Assembly: GCF_022008395.1 (NCBI RefSeq)
Contig: NZ_JAIRBB010000012.1
Span: forward strand, 22,143-86,142
Reading direction: 5' to 3'
Origin: Aequorivita xiaoshiensis
GTDB taxonomy: Bacteria > Bacteroidota > Bacteroidia > Flavobacteriales > Flavobacteriaceae
Length of the DNA: 64,000 nucleotides
Shown in pieces: positions 44,861 to 55,032 of the stretch. Made by a program: the position numbers and the translations under genes. How positions within the stretch are numbered: the first letter of the stretch is position 1; each line of letters begins with the position of its first letter. A model generated the notes under the pieces. It searched no databases, had not been told where the DNA came from, and worked only from the letters and a program-made list of their open reading frames with translations.

Positions 44861-47683
44861 ATGCAGATTATACATAAACCAGGAACACTGGTGACCTACC
44901 GAAACAGGGACTGGATGGTTTTACCATCTGCTGACAAAGATTTATTAAGAATAAAACCACTTGGAGGGACTGAGGAAGAAGAAACAGCAGTATACCTACC
45001 TCTAAAACTACCAGGAGAGGAAGTAAGCTCTGCTAGTTTCCCATATCCCAACCCTTCCGATATAGGAGCCTTTGATACAGCCCGCTTATTATACGATGCA
45101 TTTCGGCTTTCTTTTAGAAATGCAGCTGGTCCCTTTAGGTGTATGGGTAAATTGTCATTTAGGCCCAGATCATATCAACTTGTACCTTTGGTGATGGCTT
45201 TGAAAATGGATGTGATTCGCTTGCTGATAGCAGATGATGTGGGGATAGGAAAGACCGTTGAAGCACTTCTTATTTTAAAAGAAATGATGGAGCGAGGAGA
45301 GGTTAGACGTTTCGCTGTTATTTGTCCACCTCATCTGTGTGAGCAATGGGAAAAAGAATTAAAAGACAAACTGGATATTGATGCTGAGATAATTAGATCT
45401 AGCACTGTTGCTAAACTTGATAAACAAATTCCTGATGACCACAGTGTGTTCCATCATATTAAAGCCCAAGTTATTTCTATTGATTATATAAAATCTGATC
45501 GTCGACGAGGAATATTTTTAAGTGATTGTCCAGAGTTCGTTATTGTAGATGAGGCACATACGGCAACCTTACCTGAAGGGGCTACTTCAAGGAACCAGCA
45601 ACAACGTTACTCACTTTTACACGAAATGTCAAAAGATCAAAATAGGCATATACTGTTGTTAACTGCTACGCCACACAGTGGTAAGGATAGCGAATTTGGT
45701 TCTCTTCTAGGTTTGTTAAAACCCGAATTTGAACAAATTGATTTTGAGAAAATAGACCAAAATGGTAGAAGAAGATTAGCACGACACTTTGTTCAAAGAA
45801 AGCGAGAAAATATTGTTCGGTGGTTAAATGAAAAAACGGAATTTCCAGAACGTGAATCTCTAGAAATTGGGTTTAATATGACTGCAGAATATATAATGTT
45901 CTATCATAATTTAATCCGATTTGCAAAAGGAGTTTCTTCTAAGGACGCATCAAACGAACAAACAAAATTACTGAGGTCTTGGGCAGCAATAGCCCTGATT
46001 AAAGGTGCAATGTCTAGTCCAGCAATGGCTATGGAGATGCTTGCAAATAGAGAAAATAAACTTATTGCCGATCATACCTTAGAACAATTTGACCTGAAAA
46101 ATACGCTATTTGAAAATGAAGAGGTCTCAAGTGATGTTCCAAGGAGAGATTTAATGGAGGGTATAGATTTCAAACAGGACGAATTATCGGATTTGAAAAG
46201 TCTTCAAGAAGAAATTATACTTATTGACCAACAAAATCTTGATCAGAAAATTAGTCGAGCAATTAATATCCTCGATAAATGGATTAAGGAAGGTTTTTAT
46301 CCAATAATATTCTGCCATTATATTCCTACAGCCAATTATGTAGCCGAAAAACTTAAAGAGCATTTTCCAAAAAATATCCATATTGAAGCTATTACTTCTG
46401 AGCTGGCTGATGAACAGCGAAAAGAAAGAATTGAATTAATGGGTAAAAGTAATAAGCGTATTTTGGTTGCTACCGATTGTTTAAGTGAAGGTATAAACTT
46501 ACAAGAGCACTTTACTGCGGTACTTCATTACGATTTACCTTGGAATCCCAATCGATTAGAACAAAGAGAAGGTAGGGTCGATCGTTTTGGTCAGACCGCA
46601 CCCATAGTAAAGACCTACTTACTATACGGTGAAGATAACCAAATGGATACTTTTATCTTGGAAGTTCTTATCCGTAAAGTAAAGGAAATAAGTAAGGCAA
46701 CCGGAGTATCTATTACTATTGGAGAGAATAACGCTTCTCTTATGACAGAGGCGGCTAGAAGGCTATTCCTGGATGAAAATAGTAATGAGGGTATTCAACA
46801 AAAGCTTTTTGTAGAGGATACTATTAAAAACGAATTAGAAAGCGCGAGACGTAAAGGTGAAAATCTGCGTAGCATTTTCGCTCACGAAACTATTAAGCCA
46901 GAATTAATCCAAAAAGATTTAGAAGAGGTAGATGAGGCTATTGGAGATATTAAGACTGTCGAAGAGTTTGTTAGAAATGCAGTGCAATTATTGGGTGGTA
47001 CTTGTATTCCTGATGCAAAAGAGATAAAAGACGGAAAGTCTAGATACCTTCTCCATCCTCAAAACCTTCCCGCGCATTTAAAAAGAGCTCTAAATTCTGA
47101 GAATGCGCTTAAGGTAAGTTTTGATTCCCCAACACCTAAGGGGTATCGATATTTAGGTAGAAACCATCGTTTTGTAGAGTTGCTGTGTCAATTTCTTATC
47201 GCTTTAGCATTCGAACCTAAAAGAGAGTATGGTAAGGTGGCGCGAGTTAGTGAAATTCAAACCGACTCTGTTCAAACCAGAACTACGCTCATTGTTTTCC
47301 GAGTAAGAAATGTTATCAGTGAAGTGGCAACTAATCGTGAAACAGTGGCAGAGGAAATGTACCTGTGGGGTTATGAGGCACAACCAGATGGCCTTAAAAC
47401 ATTAGAATTTGACACTTCTAAAAAGCTATTGGCTGAAGCAAAAAGCCTTTCTAACCTTCCCGTTGAAAGACAAGCGGCAGATATTGAGGAGGAATTAAAA
47501 CGTTTTGAAACAATGAAAGAAGAGTTTATGGAAATGGCTAACGAACGAGCAGACAAGTTAGTGGGAGCTCACGGTCGTTTTAAAGAATTAGTTGGAGGCA
47601 GACGTTTTGAAAAAGCCACTCCAGTTTTACCGCCAGATGTCATGGGAATTTATATTCTTCTTCCTAAACCAAAAGCCCTTTAA
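44861..47683 (+). CDS. SNF2/RapA-type helicase (DrmD-like)
   Basis: The 940-aa protein has an N-terminal beta-rich region (1-100), then a SNF2-family motor: 'ADDVGIGKTVEA' (124-135, K131), 'VICPPHLCEQW', DEAH at 230-233, 'LLTATPHSGK', and the second lobe 'VATDCLSEGINLQEH' and 'NPNRLEQREGRVDRFGQ' (near 545-577). This matches DNA translocases of the RapA/HepA type and DrmD of class 1 DISARM. The last 250 residues are unassigned. It is followed after 3 bp by the methyltransferase gene, the same order (drmD-drmMI) as in class 1 DISARM. Confidence 0.87.
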   Translation: MQIIHKPGTLVTYRNRDWMVLPSADKDLLRIKPLGGTEEEETAVYLPLKLPGEEVSSASFPYPNPSDIGAFDTARLLYDAFRLSFRNAAGPFRCMGKLSFRPRSYQLVPLVMALKMDVIRLLIADDVGIGKTVEALLILKEMMERGEVRRFAVICPPHLCEQWEKELKDKLDIDAEIIRSSTVAKLDKQIPDDHSVFHHIKAQVISIDYIKSDRRRGIFLSDCPEFVIVDEAHTATLPEGATSRNQQQRYSLLHEMSKDQNRHILLLTATPHSGKDSEFGSLLGLLKPEFEQIDFEKIDQNGRRRLARHFVQRKRENIVRWLNEKTEFPERESLEIGFNMTAEYIMFYHNLIRFAKGVSSKDASNEQTKLLRSWAAIALIKGAMSSPAMAMEMLANRENKLIADHTLEQFDLKNTLFENEEVSSDVPRRDLMEGIDFKQDELSDLKSLQEEIILIDQQNLDQKISRAINILDKWIKEGFYPIIFCHYIPTANYVAEKLKEHFPKNIHIEAITSELADEQRKERIELMGKSNKRILVATDCLSEGINLQEHFTAVLHYDLPWNPNRLEQREGRVDRFGQTAPIVKTYLLYGEDNQMDTFILEVLIRKVKEISKATGVSITIGENNASLMTEAARRLFLDENSNEGIQQKLFVEDTIKNELESARRKGENLRSIFAHETIKPELIQKDLEEVDEAIGDIKTVEEFVRNAVQLLGGTCIPDAKEIKDGKSRYLLHPQNLPAHLKRALNSENALKVSFDSPTPKGYRYLGRNHRFVELLCQFLIALAFEPKREYGKVARVSEIQTDSVQTRTTLIVFRVRNVISEVATNRETVAEEMYLWGYEAQPDGLKTLEFDTSKKLLAEAKSLSNLPVERQAADIEEELKRFETMKEEFMEMANERADKLVGAHGRFKELVGGRRFEKATPVLPPDVMGIYILLPKPKAL

Positions 47684-47686
47684 GCC

Positions 47687-50600
47687 ATGAAGTATTCAGC
47701 AATCAACATACAGGGTAATATTATTACCAGCGATATTCTTGAGAAAATAAGGAGAGAGGATATTCGCTTTCAAAAACCTATCGACTTCGGATTAAACCCG
47801 ACGTCCTCAGTTCGTGATGAAATAAGCCTTGCTTGGTCTTTAGCCTCATCACACTGGAAAGCATTTCAACAAAAAAGAGAAGGTTTACGAGAAACCGATA
47901 CGGGTACTACTGAAACGCGAAGAATGTGGTTGATACCATTTCTACAACTTTTAGGGTACGACATTAGTGTGGCAAATGCCGAAATAATAAATGGTAAATC
48001 CTATGCCATTAGCCATAGAGCGACAAACTTAGATAGGTTTCCTATTCATATTGTGGGAGTAAATCAAAAACTAGACACTAAAAATGATGGAGCAAGATTG
48101 TCTCCTCACGCGTTGGGTCAAGAATATTTAAACAACCACGAGCATTTATACGCCCTAGTTAGTAACGGTAAAAGCCTACGATTACTACGTGACGCAACCT
48201 TATTAAGCCGATTAAGCTTTGTAGAGTTTGATTTACAACGCATGATGGAGGAAAATCTATATGCGGAATTTGCACTGCTCTACAGGTTTTTACATGCAAC
48301 TAGGCTCCCGAGAAAAATAGAAGATGCACCAGATTGTTTTTTAGAGTTTTACCATGTGGAGTCTCTTGCCTCTGGATCTCGTATTCGCGAACGTTTAAGC
48401 CAGGCGGTAGAAATTTCCATAAAAGATCTTGCCAATGGATTGTTGTCTCATCCGGATAATAAAGAATTGCGGGAACTGATTTTAGATGAAAAAATGACTT
48501 CAAAGGATTTTTATCTCTACAATTTAAGAACAATCTACCGAATCTTATTCCTGTTGGTGATTGAAGACCGGAAATTGATATATCCCGAAAAGTTGGATTC
48601 AGAACAAGTCCTAAAGCAAGAAATTTATTATAATTATTATAGTTTACAACGATTAACCAACTTGGCAGAAAATCTCATTTACATCGATCCTAAAAAGACC
48701 GATTTATGGAGTTCTTTACTTACAACATTTTCATTATTTGAATATAAAGAGAATGGGAAGAAGTTGGGAATCGCTCCATTAGGATCTGGACTATTCCACC
48801 CAAGCTCACTGGGCAAATTGCGAGAGCAAATTTTAGATAATGAAACACTCTTGGGAGTGCTCCGTTATTTGGTGTCTTTTGAAAATGAAAACAAACAACG
48901 TGTTCGGGTTAATTATGCCGATTTGGACGTCGAGGAGTTTGGATCTGTTTACGAAGGACTATTAGAATATGAGCCTAAATTTGAAGTGAGTTTGGGTGTT
49001 CCAGTCTTTACGTTTGTAGAGGGAGACGAACGTTCAAGTAGTGGCTCACACTATACCCCAGAGGAGTTGGTAAAACCTTTAATTGACCATTCTCTACAAT
49101 ATCAAATTGAGGAAAAATTAAAAGAAGCCGATCCTGAAAAAGGACTACTGTCCTTGACTGTGTGCGACGTTGCTTGTGGTAGTGGGCATATATTACTGTC
49201 TGCAGCCAGACGAATTGGTTTTGAACTGGCAAAAGTACGAAGTGGGGAAGATCAGCCCACGCCATCTTTATTGCGTATAGCGGTGCGCGACGTAATTAAC
49301 CATTGTATTTATGGCGTAGATTTAAACCCATTGGCGGTTGAGCTTTGTAAGGTAGCCTTATGGCTAGAAGCCCACCAACCTGGAGAGCCGTTAAACTTTT
49401 TAGACCATCATATTAAATGTGGAAATGCTATTGTAGGCTTAGCACATTTTGAAGAACTTAAAAACGGGATTGCTACAGAAGCATTTAAAACCTTACCAGG
49501 CGATGATAAAGAGGTGGCAGCTACGTTTAGAAAAGCCAATGCCGACCAACGAAAAACAAAAGGACAATTAAGTCTTCACGACCTTGAAAAAGTTGAAAGC
49601 AGTATTAAAGATATCCAACAAGAATTTGTAAAGTTTTTAGACCTACCAGAGCAAACACCTCAACAAATTGAAGCTAAAACTAAAGCCTATGAAAGCCTTA
49701 CTTCAGGCAAAAAATGGTTCAGGATAAAACAGCTGGCAGACTTACAAGTTGCACAGTTTTTTATTGCTAAAACAGAAGAGAACCGTGAAAAGCTTACAAC
49801 AGAAGCCAAATACCAAAACTATTTAAATACAGGAGCACAAATTTTAGATCGTGGAGCTTCTATGGCAGTGGCTGCTGAAAAGCGAATTTTTCATTGGTTT
49901 TTAGAATTTCCTCAAATATTTAAAAATGGTGGTTTTGATTGTATTTTGGGAAATCCACCTTATAGAGGGGGATTATTCTTAACGAATGATTATGGCGCTC
50001 CTTTTACATCATATATTAAGTTTAATATTAATAATCAAGGAGCAACGACCGATTTAGTGGCATTTTTTTTCAGAAGAATAAATGCATTAATAGCGAAAAA
50101 TAGATTTTGGGCATTAATAACTACTAATTCCATTTCAGAGGGAGATACTAGATTGAACTCTTTAGACTATTTAGTTCAACGTGGTGATATAGTTATGGCT
50201 CTTCCATCACTAAAATGGCCTGGGGAAGCAACACTTCATGTTACACTTATCTCGTTCTATAGTGGTAAGTGGGAGAAAACTTGTTTTTTGAATTCTGAGC
50301 AGGTGGATAATATTAATTCGAAATTAACATCAGGTGAGGAAGAACTTAACCCTATTAATTTAGCTCAAAAAATCAATGCATATTTAGGCACTACTGTTTA
50401 TGGTAAAGGGTTCTTTCTAAATTCGGAAGAATATAAAACTGCGTTAAATCTCAGTAAAAATAACTTCGAAGAAGTAAACAAATTTTTAAACGGTGATGAT
50501 ATTCTGAATAGGGAAGATTCTATGCCTACCCGTCATGTTTTGAATTTCCAGAAATATAAAACTGAAAAGAATCTTCAAAAGGCCTCTTTACTTTATGATT

Positions 50601-51691
50601 TTGCAAAAAATAGAATATTTAGTGAAAGACAAAAAAGTTCAAGTAAAAGAAGGCGTGAAATGTGGTGGTTATACACTTCACCGGCGTCAAAGATATATGA
50701 ATCTATTACTAAATTAGAGAATTGTATTGTTACATGCTTTACAAGCAAATATATTTTGTTCACTAAAGTTCCAACTAAAAACACAGTATTTTCAAATGCC
50801 GTTATTGTTGTTTGTTCAGATGATTTCGGTGTACTTGGAATCTTATCAAGCACTTTGCATGAAGTTTGGGTTCAAAAATACAGTTCAACTTTAGAAACTA
50901 GGCAACGATATGCTGTTTCAGATTGTTATAACAATTTTCCATTTCCAATTTTAAGTAAATTATCACAAAAATTATCTGAAGACTTAGAATTTTTAAGGAG
51001 GTCTTCATTGATTGAATTAAAAACTGGATTAACTAACTTATATAATATGGTTCACAATCCTACAATAGTAATTGAATCTATTCTCAATATTAGAAATCAA
51101 CATAAATTAATTGATGAGAATGTTCTAACCGCTTATGGCTGGCAAGACATACAATTACGCCACGATTTTTATGAAGTTGAATATTTGCCAGAAAATGATA
51201 GAGTACGTTATACTATCCATCCTGATGCTCGTAAAGAAGTTTTAAAACGTTTATTACTTTTAAACCACGAACGCTTTGAGGAGGAAGCAGCAAATGGGCT
51301 GCATAAAAAGAAAGATGTAGAGGCTTATTTTAAGCAAAAAGGAAAAGAAATTCCAGAAGAAATATCGAAGCATTTCTCTAAAAAGAAAACAAAAGCTTCT
51401 AAGCCTAAAACCACTAAAAAAACTACTAAAGTCAAAGAACCCACAGCCAATTATCAACTAGATTTTGGGAGTTCAGTAGTTTCAAACACTTCAAAGGTGC
51501 AAATTAAAAACTCGGATAATAAACAATTTCATTACCACCTTACTCCAAATGCCGTTAAAGGCAAGTTTACTGGAGAGTTTAAACAAATAACTCCAGATTC
51601 TGCATTAGCACAGGCTATGTTAGGGAAAGGGGTTGGAGAGAAATTTGAGTTTGGGGGTGTGGAGTATGAGATTGTTAAGATAGAAAGTTAA
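47687..51691 (+). CDS. Large N6-adenine DNA methyltransferase (DrmMI/type IIG-like)
   Basis: The 1334-aa protein has the SAM-binding motif I 'DVACGSGHILLSAARR' (from Asp494) and the catalytic motif IV NPPY at 756-759 in 'ILGNPPYRGG'. It therefore should methylate adenine N6. The N-terminal 200 residues contain 'TETRRMWLIPFLQLLGYD', as in type IIG/BREX-like enzymes, but I see no clear nuclease motif. A target-recognition region probably lies at about 860-1150. A Lys/Thr-rich linker (near 1225-1255) leads to a small C-terminal domain. In DISARM the DrmMI enzyme marks self DNA; the same is inferred here. Confidence 0.87.
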   Translation: MKYSAINIQGNIITSDILEKIRREDIRFQKPIDFGLNPTSSVRDEISLAWSLASSHWKAFQQKREGLRETDTGTTETRRMWLIPFLQLLGYDISVANAEIINGKSYAISHRATNLDRFPIHIVGVNQKLDTKNDGARLSPHALGQEYLNNHEHLYALVSNGKSLRLLRDATLLSRLSFVEFDLQRMMEENLYAEFALLYRFLHATRLPRKIEDAPDCFLEFYHVESLASGSRIRERLSQAVEISIKDLANGLLSHPDNKELRELILDEKMTSKDFYLYNLRTIYRILFLLVIEDRKLIYPEKLDSEQVLKQEIYYNYYSLQRLTNLAENLIYIDPKKTDLWSSLLTTFSLFEYKENGKKLGIAPLGSGLFHPSSLGKLREQILDNETLLGVLRYLVSFENENKQRVRVNYADLDVEEFGSVYEGLLEYEPKFEVSLGVPVFTFVEGDERSSSGSHYTPEELVKPLIDHSLQYQIEEKLKEADPEKGLLSLTVCDVACGSGHILLSAARRIGFELAKVRSGEDQPTPSLLRIAVRDVINHCIYGVDLNPLAVELCKVALWLEAHQPGEPLNFLDHHIKCGNAIVGLAHFEELKNGIATEAFKTLPGDDKEVAATFRKANADQRKTKGQLSLHDLEKVESSIKDIQQEFVKFLDLPEQTPQQIEAKTKAYESLTSGKKWFRIKQLADLQVAQFFIAKTEENREKLTTEAKYQNYLNTGAQILDRGASMAVAAEKRIFHWFLEFPQIFKNGGFDCILGNPPYRGGLFLTNDYGAPFTSYIKFNINNQGATTDLVAFFFRRINALIAKNRFWALITTNSISEGDTRLNSLDYLVQRGDIVMALPSLKWPGEATLHVTLISFYSGKWEKTCFLNSEQVDNINSKLTSGEEELNPINLAQKINAYLGTTVYGKGFFLNSEEYKTALNLSKNNFEEVNKFLNGDDILNREDSMPTRHVLNFQKYKTEKNLQKASLLYDFAKNRIFSERQKSSSKRRREMWWLYTSPASKIYESITKLENCIVTCFTSKYILFTKVPTKNTVFSNAVIVVCSDDFGVLGILSSTLHEVWVQKYSSTLETRQRYAVSDCYNNFPFPILSKLSQKLSEDLEFLRRSSLIELKTGLTNLYNMVHNPTIVIESILNIRNQHKLIDENVLTAYGWQDIQLRHDFYEVEYLPENDRVRYTIHPDARKEVLKRLLLLNHERFEEEAANGLHKKKDVEAYFKQKGKEIPEEISKHFSKKKTKASKPKTTKKTTKVKEPTANYQLDFGSSVVSNTSKVQIKNSDNKQFHYHLTPNAVKGKFTGEFKQITPDSALAQAMLGKGVGEKFEFGGVEYEIVKIES

Positions 51692-51708
51692 TTAAAAAGA
51701 GTTTTATT

Positions 51709-53727
51709 ATGGAATTTTTTACGGATGCTGATATTTCTCTTGTACACTCTTCGGGTGATAAGGAGGTAAATAAAGAGACACACAGAAAATTAGTTGAAGT
51801 TTACAAAAAATTAGAACATTTATGTAAACTTCTAAAAAAACATGGCTTTGAATACGAAATTAGAAAAGACCCTAGAAGCCAAGGTGGAGGTTTTAAATAT
51901 TTTCAGACATATCAATGGGCTAAAGTTTATCCTCCAGGTTTTATAGAACATTGCAGAGGAAAGTTCAGTTATATTATTGGAGTTTCCTCTGATGTTCACT
52001 TCCATATGATGGGAATTGGTAATTATCAAAATAAACCAGCTTCCGTGAATGCAAGTGAAATGAGTTCTCGCCAAACACCTCACCAAAACTCGAGTTACGA
52101 GGTAATGGTTCAGGATTTCCTTGGGTTCGATAAAAGTAATAGAGATTTATTTACTAAAACAGGTGCGGAGCTAGGCATCGAATATTGTCAACATATTATG
52201 GAAGAAAACAACTTAAATGATATTGTAAGAATTTTAAAATTTAAAAACCAAATCATTCTACAAGGACCTCCTGGCACCGGGAAAACACGATTAGCAAAAG
52301 AGCTTATTAATAAATTTATTACCGTACCAGATTCAATATCAAACGAGCTCATTGCAAAATATCTTAATTCAAATCAGATAATAGAGTCTCCGGGAAAATT
52401 AAAAAAATACACCATATTAGAAGTAGATGACCAGAATAAGAGGGTTCAAATATCAAGGGAATCAGGAACCACAGATTACACTTCTTTTCAAGATATTTTA
52501 AATGCTTACGATCAAAAGCTTTGGGAGAATTCTTTAGATCAAAATGGTCCAAGAAGAGCGGCTTCCACTGCTAAATATATTTATGACCAAATTAAAAAAG
52601 CAAAGTTATCCGAACAATCTAAAATGATTCAATTTCATCCGTCTTATACCTATGAAGATTTTGTTAGAGGGATTACCGCTAAACCAAATCAAAATGGCGA
52701 TGGAATTTTTTATGAGAATGAAAACAAAACTTTAGGCTTATTTGCAAAAAAGGCTTTAGAAAATTACTTAAAAAGTAAAAACCTATCTACCACACTTTCT
52801 AAGGAATTGTGGCTTGATGATGTGTTTAATGGTTTTATTCAAGAGATTGCTGAAGACTTAGGAGAAGATATTCTCCCTTTAACAAAGAAGGTGAATATGA
52901 TTGGTTTGGATGAAGATGCTTTTCGCTATAAAGGAAAAAGTTGGGAGAGCAATGGTAATAGAATGTTATTTAGGGATATTAAACAGGCCTACTTAGACGG
53001 TAATAATACAAGACAGGATATTGTAAATAATAAAAGCTTAGCGGGACTAGCTAATTGGCACGCTACATATTTTCTGGTAGTTTTAGAACGGTTTAAAAAG
53101 TATTTGATCGATAACACAATAGAATTTAACCCAACAATTCAAAAAGAAGTAGCACTTCAGAATTATGTATTGGTTATCGATGAGATTAATCGTGCAAATC
53201 TTCCCTCTGTATTAGGAGAATTAATTTATGCTTTGGAATACCGAGGAGAAGAAATCGATACAATGTATGAGATAGATCGTTCGCGTAAAATAATCATCCC
53301 ACCCAACTTATATATTATTGGCACTATGAACACTGCTGATCGCAGTGTAGGTCATATAGACTACGCTATCAGGCGAAGATTTTCATTTGTGGATGTCCTT
53401 CCGAATAAGGAAGTGGTTCATCCATTGGTACAGAATTTATTTAAACAGGTTTCGAAGCTGTTTGTGAAAAATTATGATGAAATAAACTGGGCAAATCCAG
53501 AACTAGAAAAATCAGAATTTCTGGTGGGAGATTTCAGACCGGAGGATGTGTGGATTGGTCATAGTTATTTTATTACTGAAAAAACAGACGACGCAGAGGC
53601 CTTAGTTGAATTAAAATTAAAACTGCAATATGAAATAAAACCTCTGTTAAAAGAATATGTGAAAGATGGGATTTTAACTGCAGCGGCAGAGGAAAAAATA
53701 AAAGAATTGGATGAATACCTTGACTAA
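51709..53727 (+). CDS. mcrB: McrB-like AAA+ GTPase
   Basis: The 672-aa protein has the McrB signature: Walker A 'GPPGTGKT' (186-193), 'FHPSYTYEDFVRGI', Walker B 'VIDEINRANLPSVLGEL' (from 489) and 'MNTADRS' (540-546), the guanine-binding motif. The N-terminal 140 residues ('DPRSQGGGFKYFQTYQWAK', 'IGVSSDVHFHMMG') are not a domain I recognise and probably read the DNA modification or another trigger. About 300 residues lie between Walker A and B, many more than in E. coli McrB, which implies an inserted module. It overlaps mcrC by 17 bp, as expected for a complex whose McrB rings recruit the McrC nuclease. Confidence 0.9.
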   Translation: MEFFTDADISLVHSSGDKEVNKETHRKLVEVYKKLEHLCKLLKKHGFEYEIRKDPRSQGGGFKYFQTYQWAKVYPPGFIEHCRGKFSYIIGVSSDVHFHMMGIGNYQNKPASVNASEMSSRQTPHQNSSYEVMVQDFLGFDKSNRDLFTKTGAELGIEYCQHIMEENNLNDIVRILKFKNQIILQGPPGTGKTRLAKELINKFITVPDSISNELIAKYLNSNQIIESPGKLKKYTILEVDDQNKRVQISRESGTTDYTSFQDILNAYDQKLWENSLDQNGPRRAASTAKYIYDQIKKAKLSEQSKMIQFHPSYTYEDFVRGITAKPNQNGDGIFYENENKTLGLFAKKALENYLKSKNLSTTLSKELWLDDVFNGFIQEIAEDLGEDILPLTKKVNMIGLDEDAFRYKGKSWESNGNRMLFRDIKQAYLDGNNTRQDIVNNKSLAGLANWHATYFLVVLERFKKYLIDNTIEFNPTIQKEVALQNYVLVIDEINRANLPSVLGELIYALEYRGEEIDTMYEIDRSRKIIIPPNLYIIGTMNTADRSVGHIDYAIRRRFSFVDVLPNKEVVHPLVQNLFKQVSKLFVKNYDEINWANPELEKSEFLVGDFRPEDVWIGHSYFITEKTDDAEALVELKLKLQYEIKPLLKEYVKDGILTAAAEEKIKELDEYLD

Positions 53728-55030
53728 ATACCCTTTAATTGTTTCAGAACATTTTAAAGGTAAAACGGACTTGTTTAATGATGAAAAAAGTGTTTTTGCC
53801 GAAATCGTCTTTCCTAAAAACAGAGGAAACGAAATCTGTGCCCAGGTTAAAAAATCTTCAGAAGAAAAACAAGCCAAGCTCGAAACCTCTTATTTTATAG
53901 GTATAGATAGATTTCCAAATACAGACCAAAGCATCTATGTGCATCCCAAACTCAATAAATTTTCAGATGAAAGTACAGAAGATTGGGTTGAGGTAGATTA
54001 TATGAAAATGCTTTTCAAAAGCCTAAGCAATCCCGAATTAATGAATGATTTAGATGAGTTATTTATTATTAAATGGGATGAAGATGAAATTGAGCTTTAT
54101 GGCCAACAAGATCTATTAACGCCATTTTTAGTAGTACAATTTTTGGGTGTTATGAAAGACATTGTTCGAAAGGGTCTTAAAAAATCATATTATCGAGTTG
54201 AGAAAAACTTAAAGAATCGGGTGAAAGGGAAAATACTCATCGGCAAGACTATAAAGCAAAATCATTTTAAACATAAATATCTTAATAACTATTGCAGTTA
54301 TGAAGAGTTTGGAATTAACGGAATAGAAAATCGACTCCTTAAGAAAACACTTGAGTTTGTTGAGCCTTATTTGTATAGTCATGCAGGTATAATTGAGGGA
54401 GACGGCTTAACCGATTTGTTTAATTTTATAAACCCTGCCTTCTCACAGGTACCTTCTAACTTTGATTTTTCAGAGCTACGAAAGGTTAAAAAAAATCCCT
54501 TTTATAAGGACTATACCCAAGCCCTGGATCTAGCTGAAAAGATACTTCGCCGCTTCAGTTATAACATTTCCAATTCAAGTAAAACGGAAATCAAGTCTAC
54601 TCCTCCTTTTTGGATAGACATGAGTAAGCTTTTTGAAGTTTACGTTTTAGGGCTATTAAGGAAAGAGTTTTCTGACTCTGTATTGTTCCAATATAAAACG
54701 CATTGGAATGAACTGGATTATATCTTAAATAATGAAAAATATCAACTTGTAATCGATGCTAAGTATCGACCGCTTTACGATAAAAAAAGTTATGATATTC
54801 AAGATATAAGGCAAATAAGTGGTTATGCTCGTTTAACATCCGTCAGAGAAAAACTCGGTTTAAAGAATAATGATGAAAGTCAACGTATACTAGATTGTTT
54901 GATTATCTACCCTACGTTTGATGAGAATTGTACAAATTTTGAAGGAAGATATTTATTGTCAGATCCGATACAGAATTTTAAAAATATATATCGAATTGGG
55001 GTTAATCTACCGATTCAGGAATTCCATTAA
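53711..55030 (+). CDS. mcrC: McrC-like endonuclease subunit
   Basis: The 439-aa protein belongs to the McrC/5-methylcytosine restriction family. The C-terminal PD-(D/E)XK nuclease has Glu309 in 'SKLFEVYVLG', Asp336 in 'NELDYIL' and Asp349-Ala-Lys351 in 'VIDAKYRPLY', followed by 'DIRQISGYAR'. All catalytic residues are present, so it should be active. The N-terminal part should contact the McrB ring and stimulate GTP hydrolysis. Its start lies inside mcrB (17-bp overlap) and the RecQ-like gene starts 2 bp after its stop. Confidence 0.92.
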   Translation: MNTLTKYPLIVSEHFKGKTDLFNDEKSVFAEIVFPKNRGNEICAQVKKSSEEKQAKLETSYFIGIDRFPNTDQSIYVHPKLNKFSDESTEDWVEVDYMKMLFKSLSNPELMNDLDELFIIKWDEDEIELYGQQDLLTPFLVVQFLGVMKDIVRKGLKKSYYRVEKNLKNRVKGKILIGKTIKQNHFKHKYLNNYCSYEEFGINGIENRLLKKTLEFVEPYLYSHAGIIEGDGLTDLFNFINPAFSQVPSNFDFSELRKVKKNPFYKDYTQALDLAEKILRRFSYNISNSSKTEIKSTPPFWIDMSKLFEVYVLGLLRKEFSDSVLFQYKTHWNELDYILNNEKYQLVIDAKYRPLYDKKSYDIQDIRQISGYARLTSVREKLGLKNNDESQRILDCLIIYPTFDENCTNFEGRYLLSDPIQNFKNIYRIGVNLPIQEFH

Positions 55031-55032
55031 TT

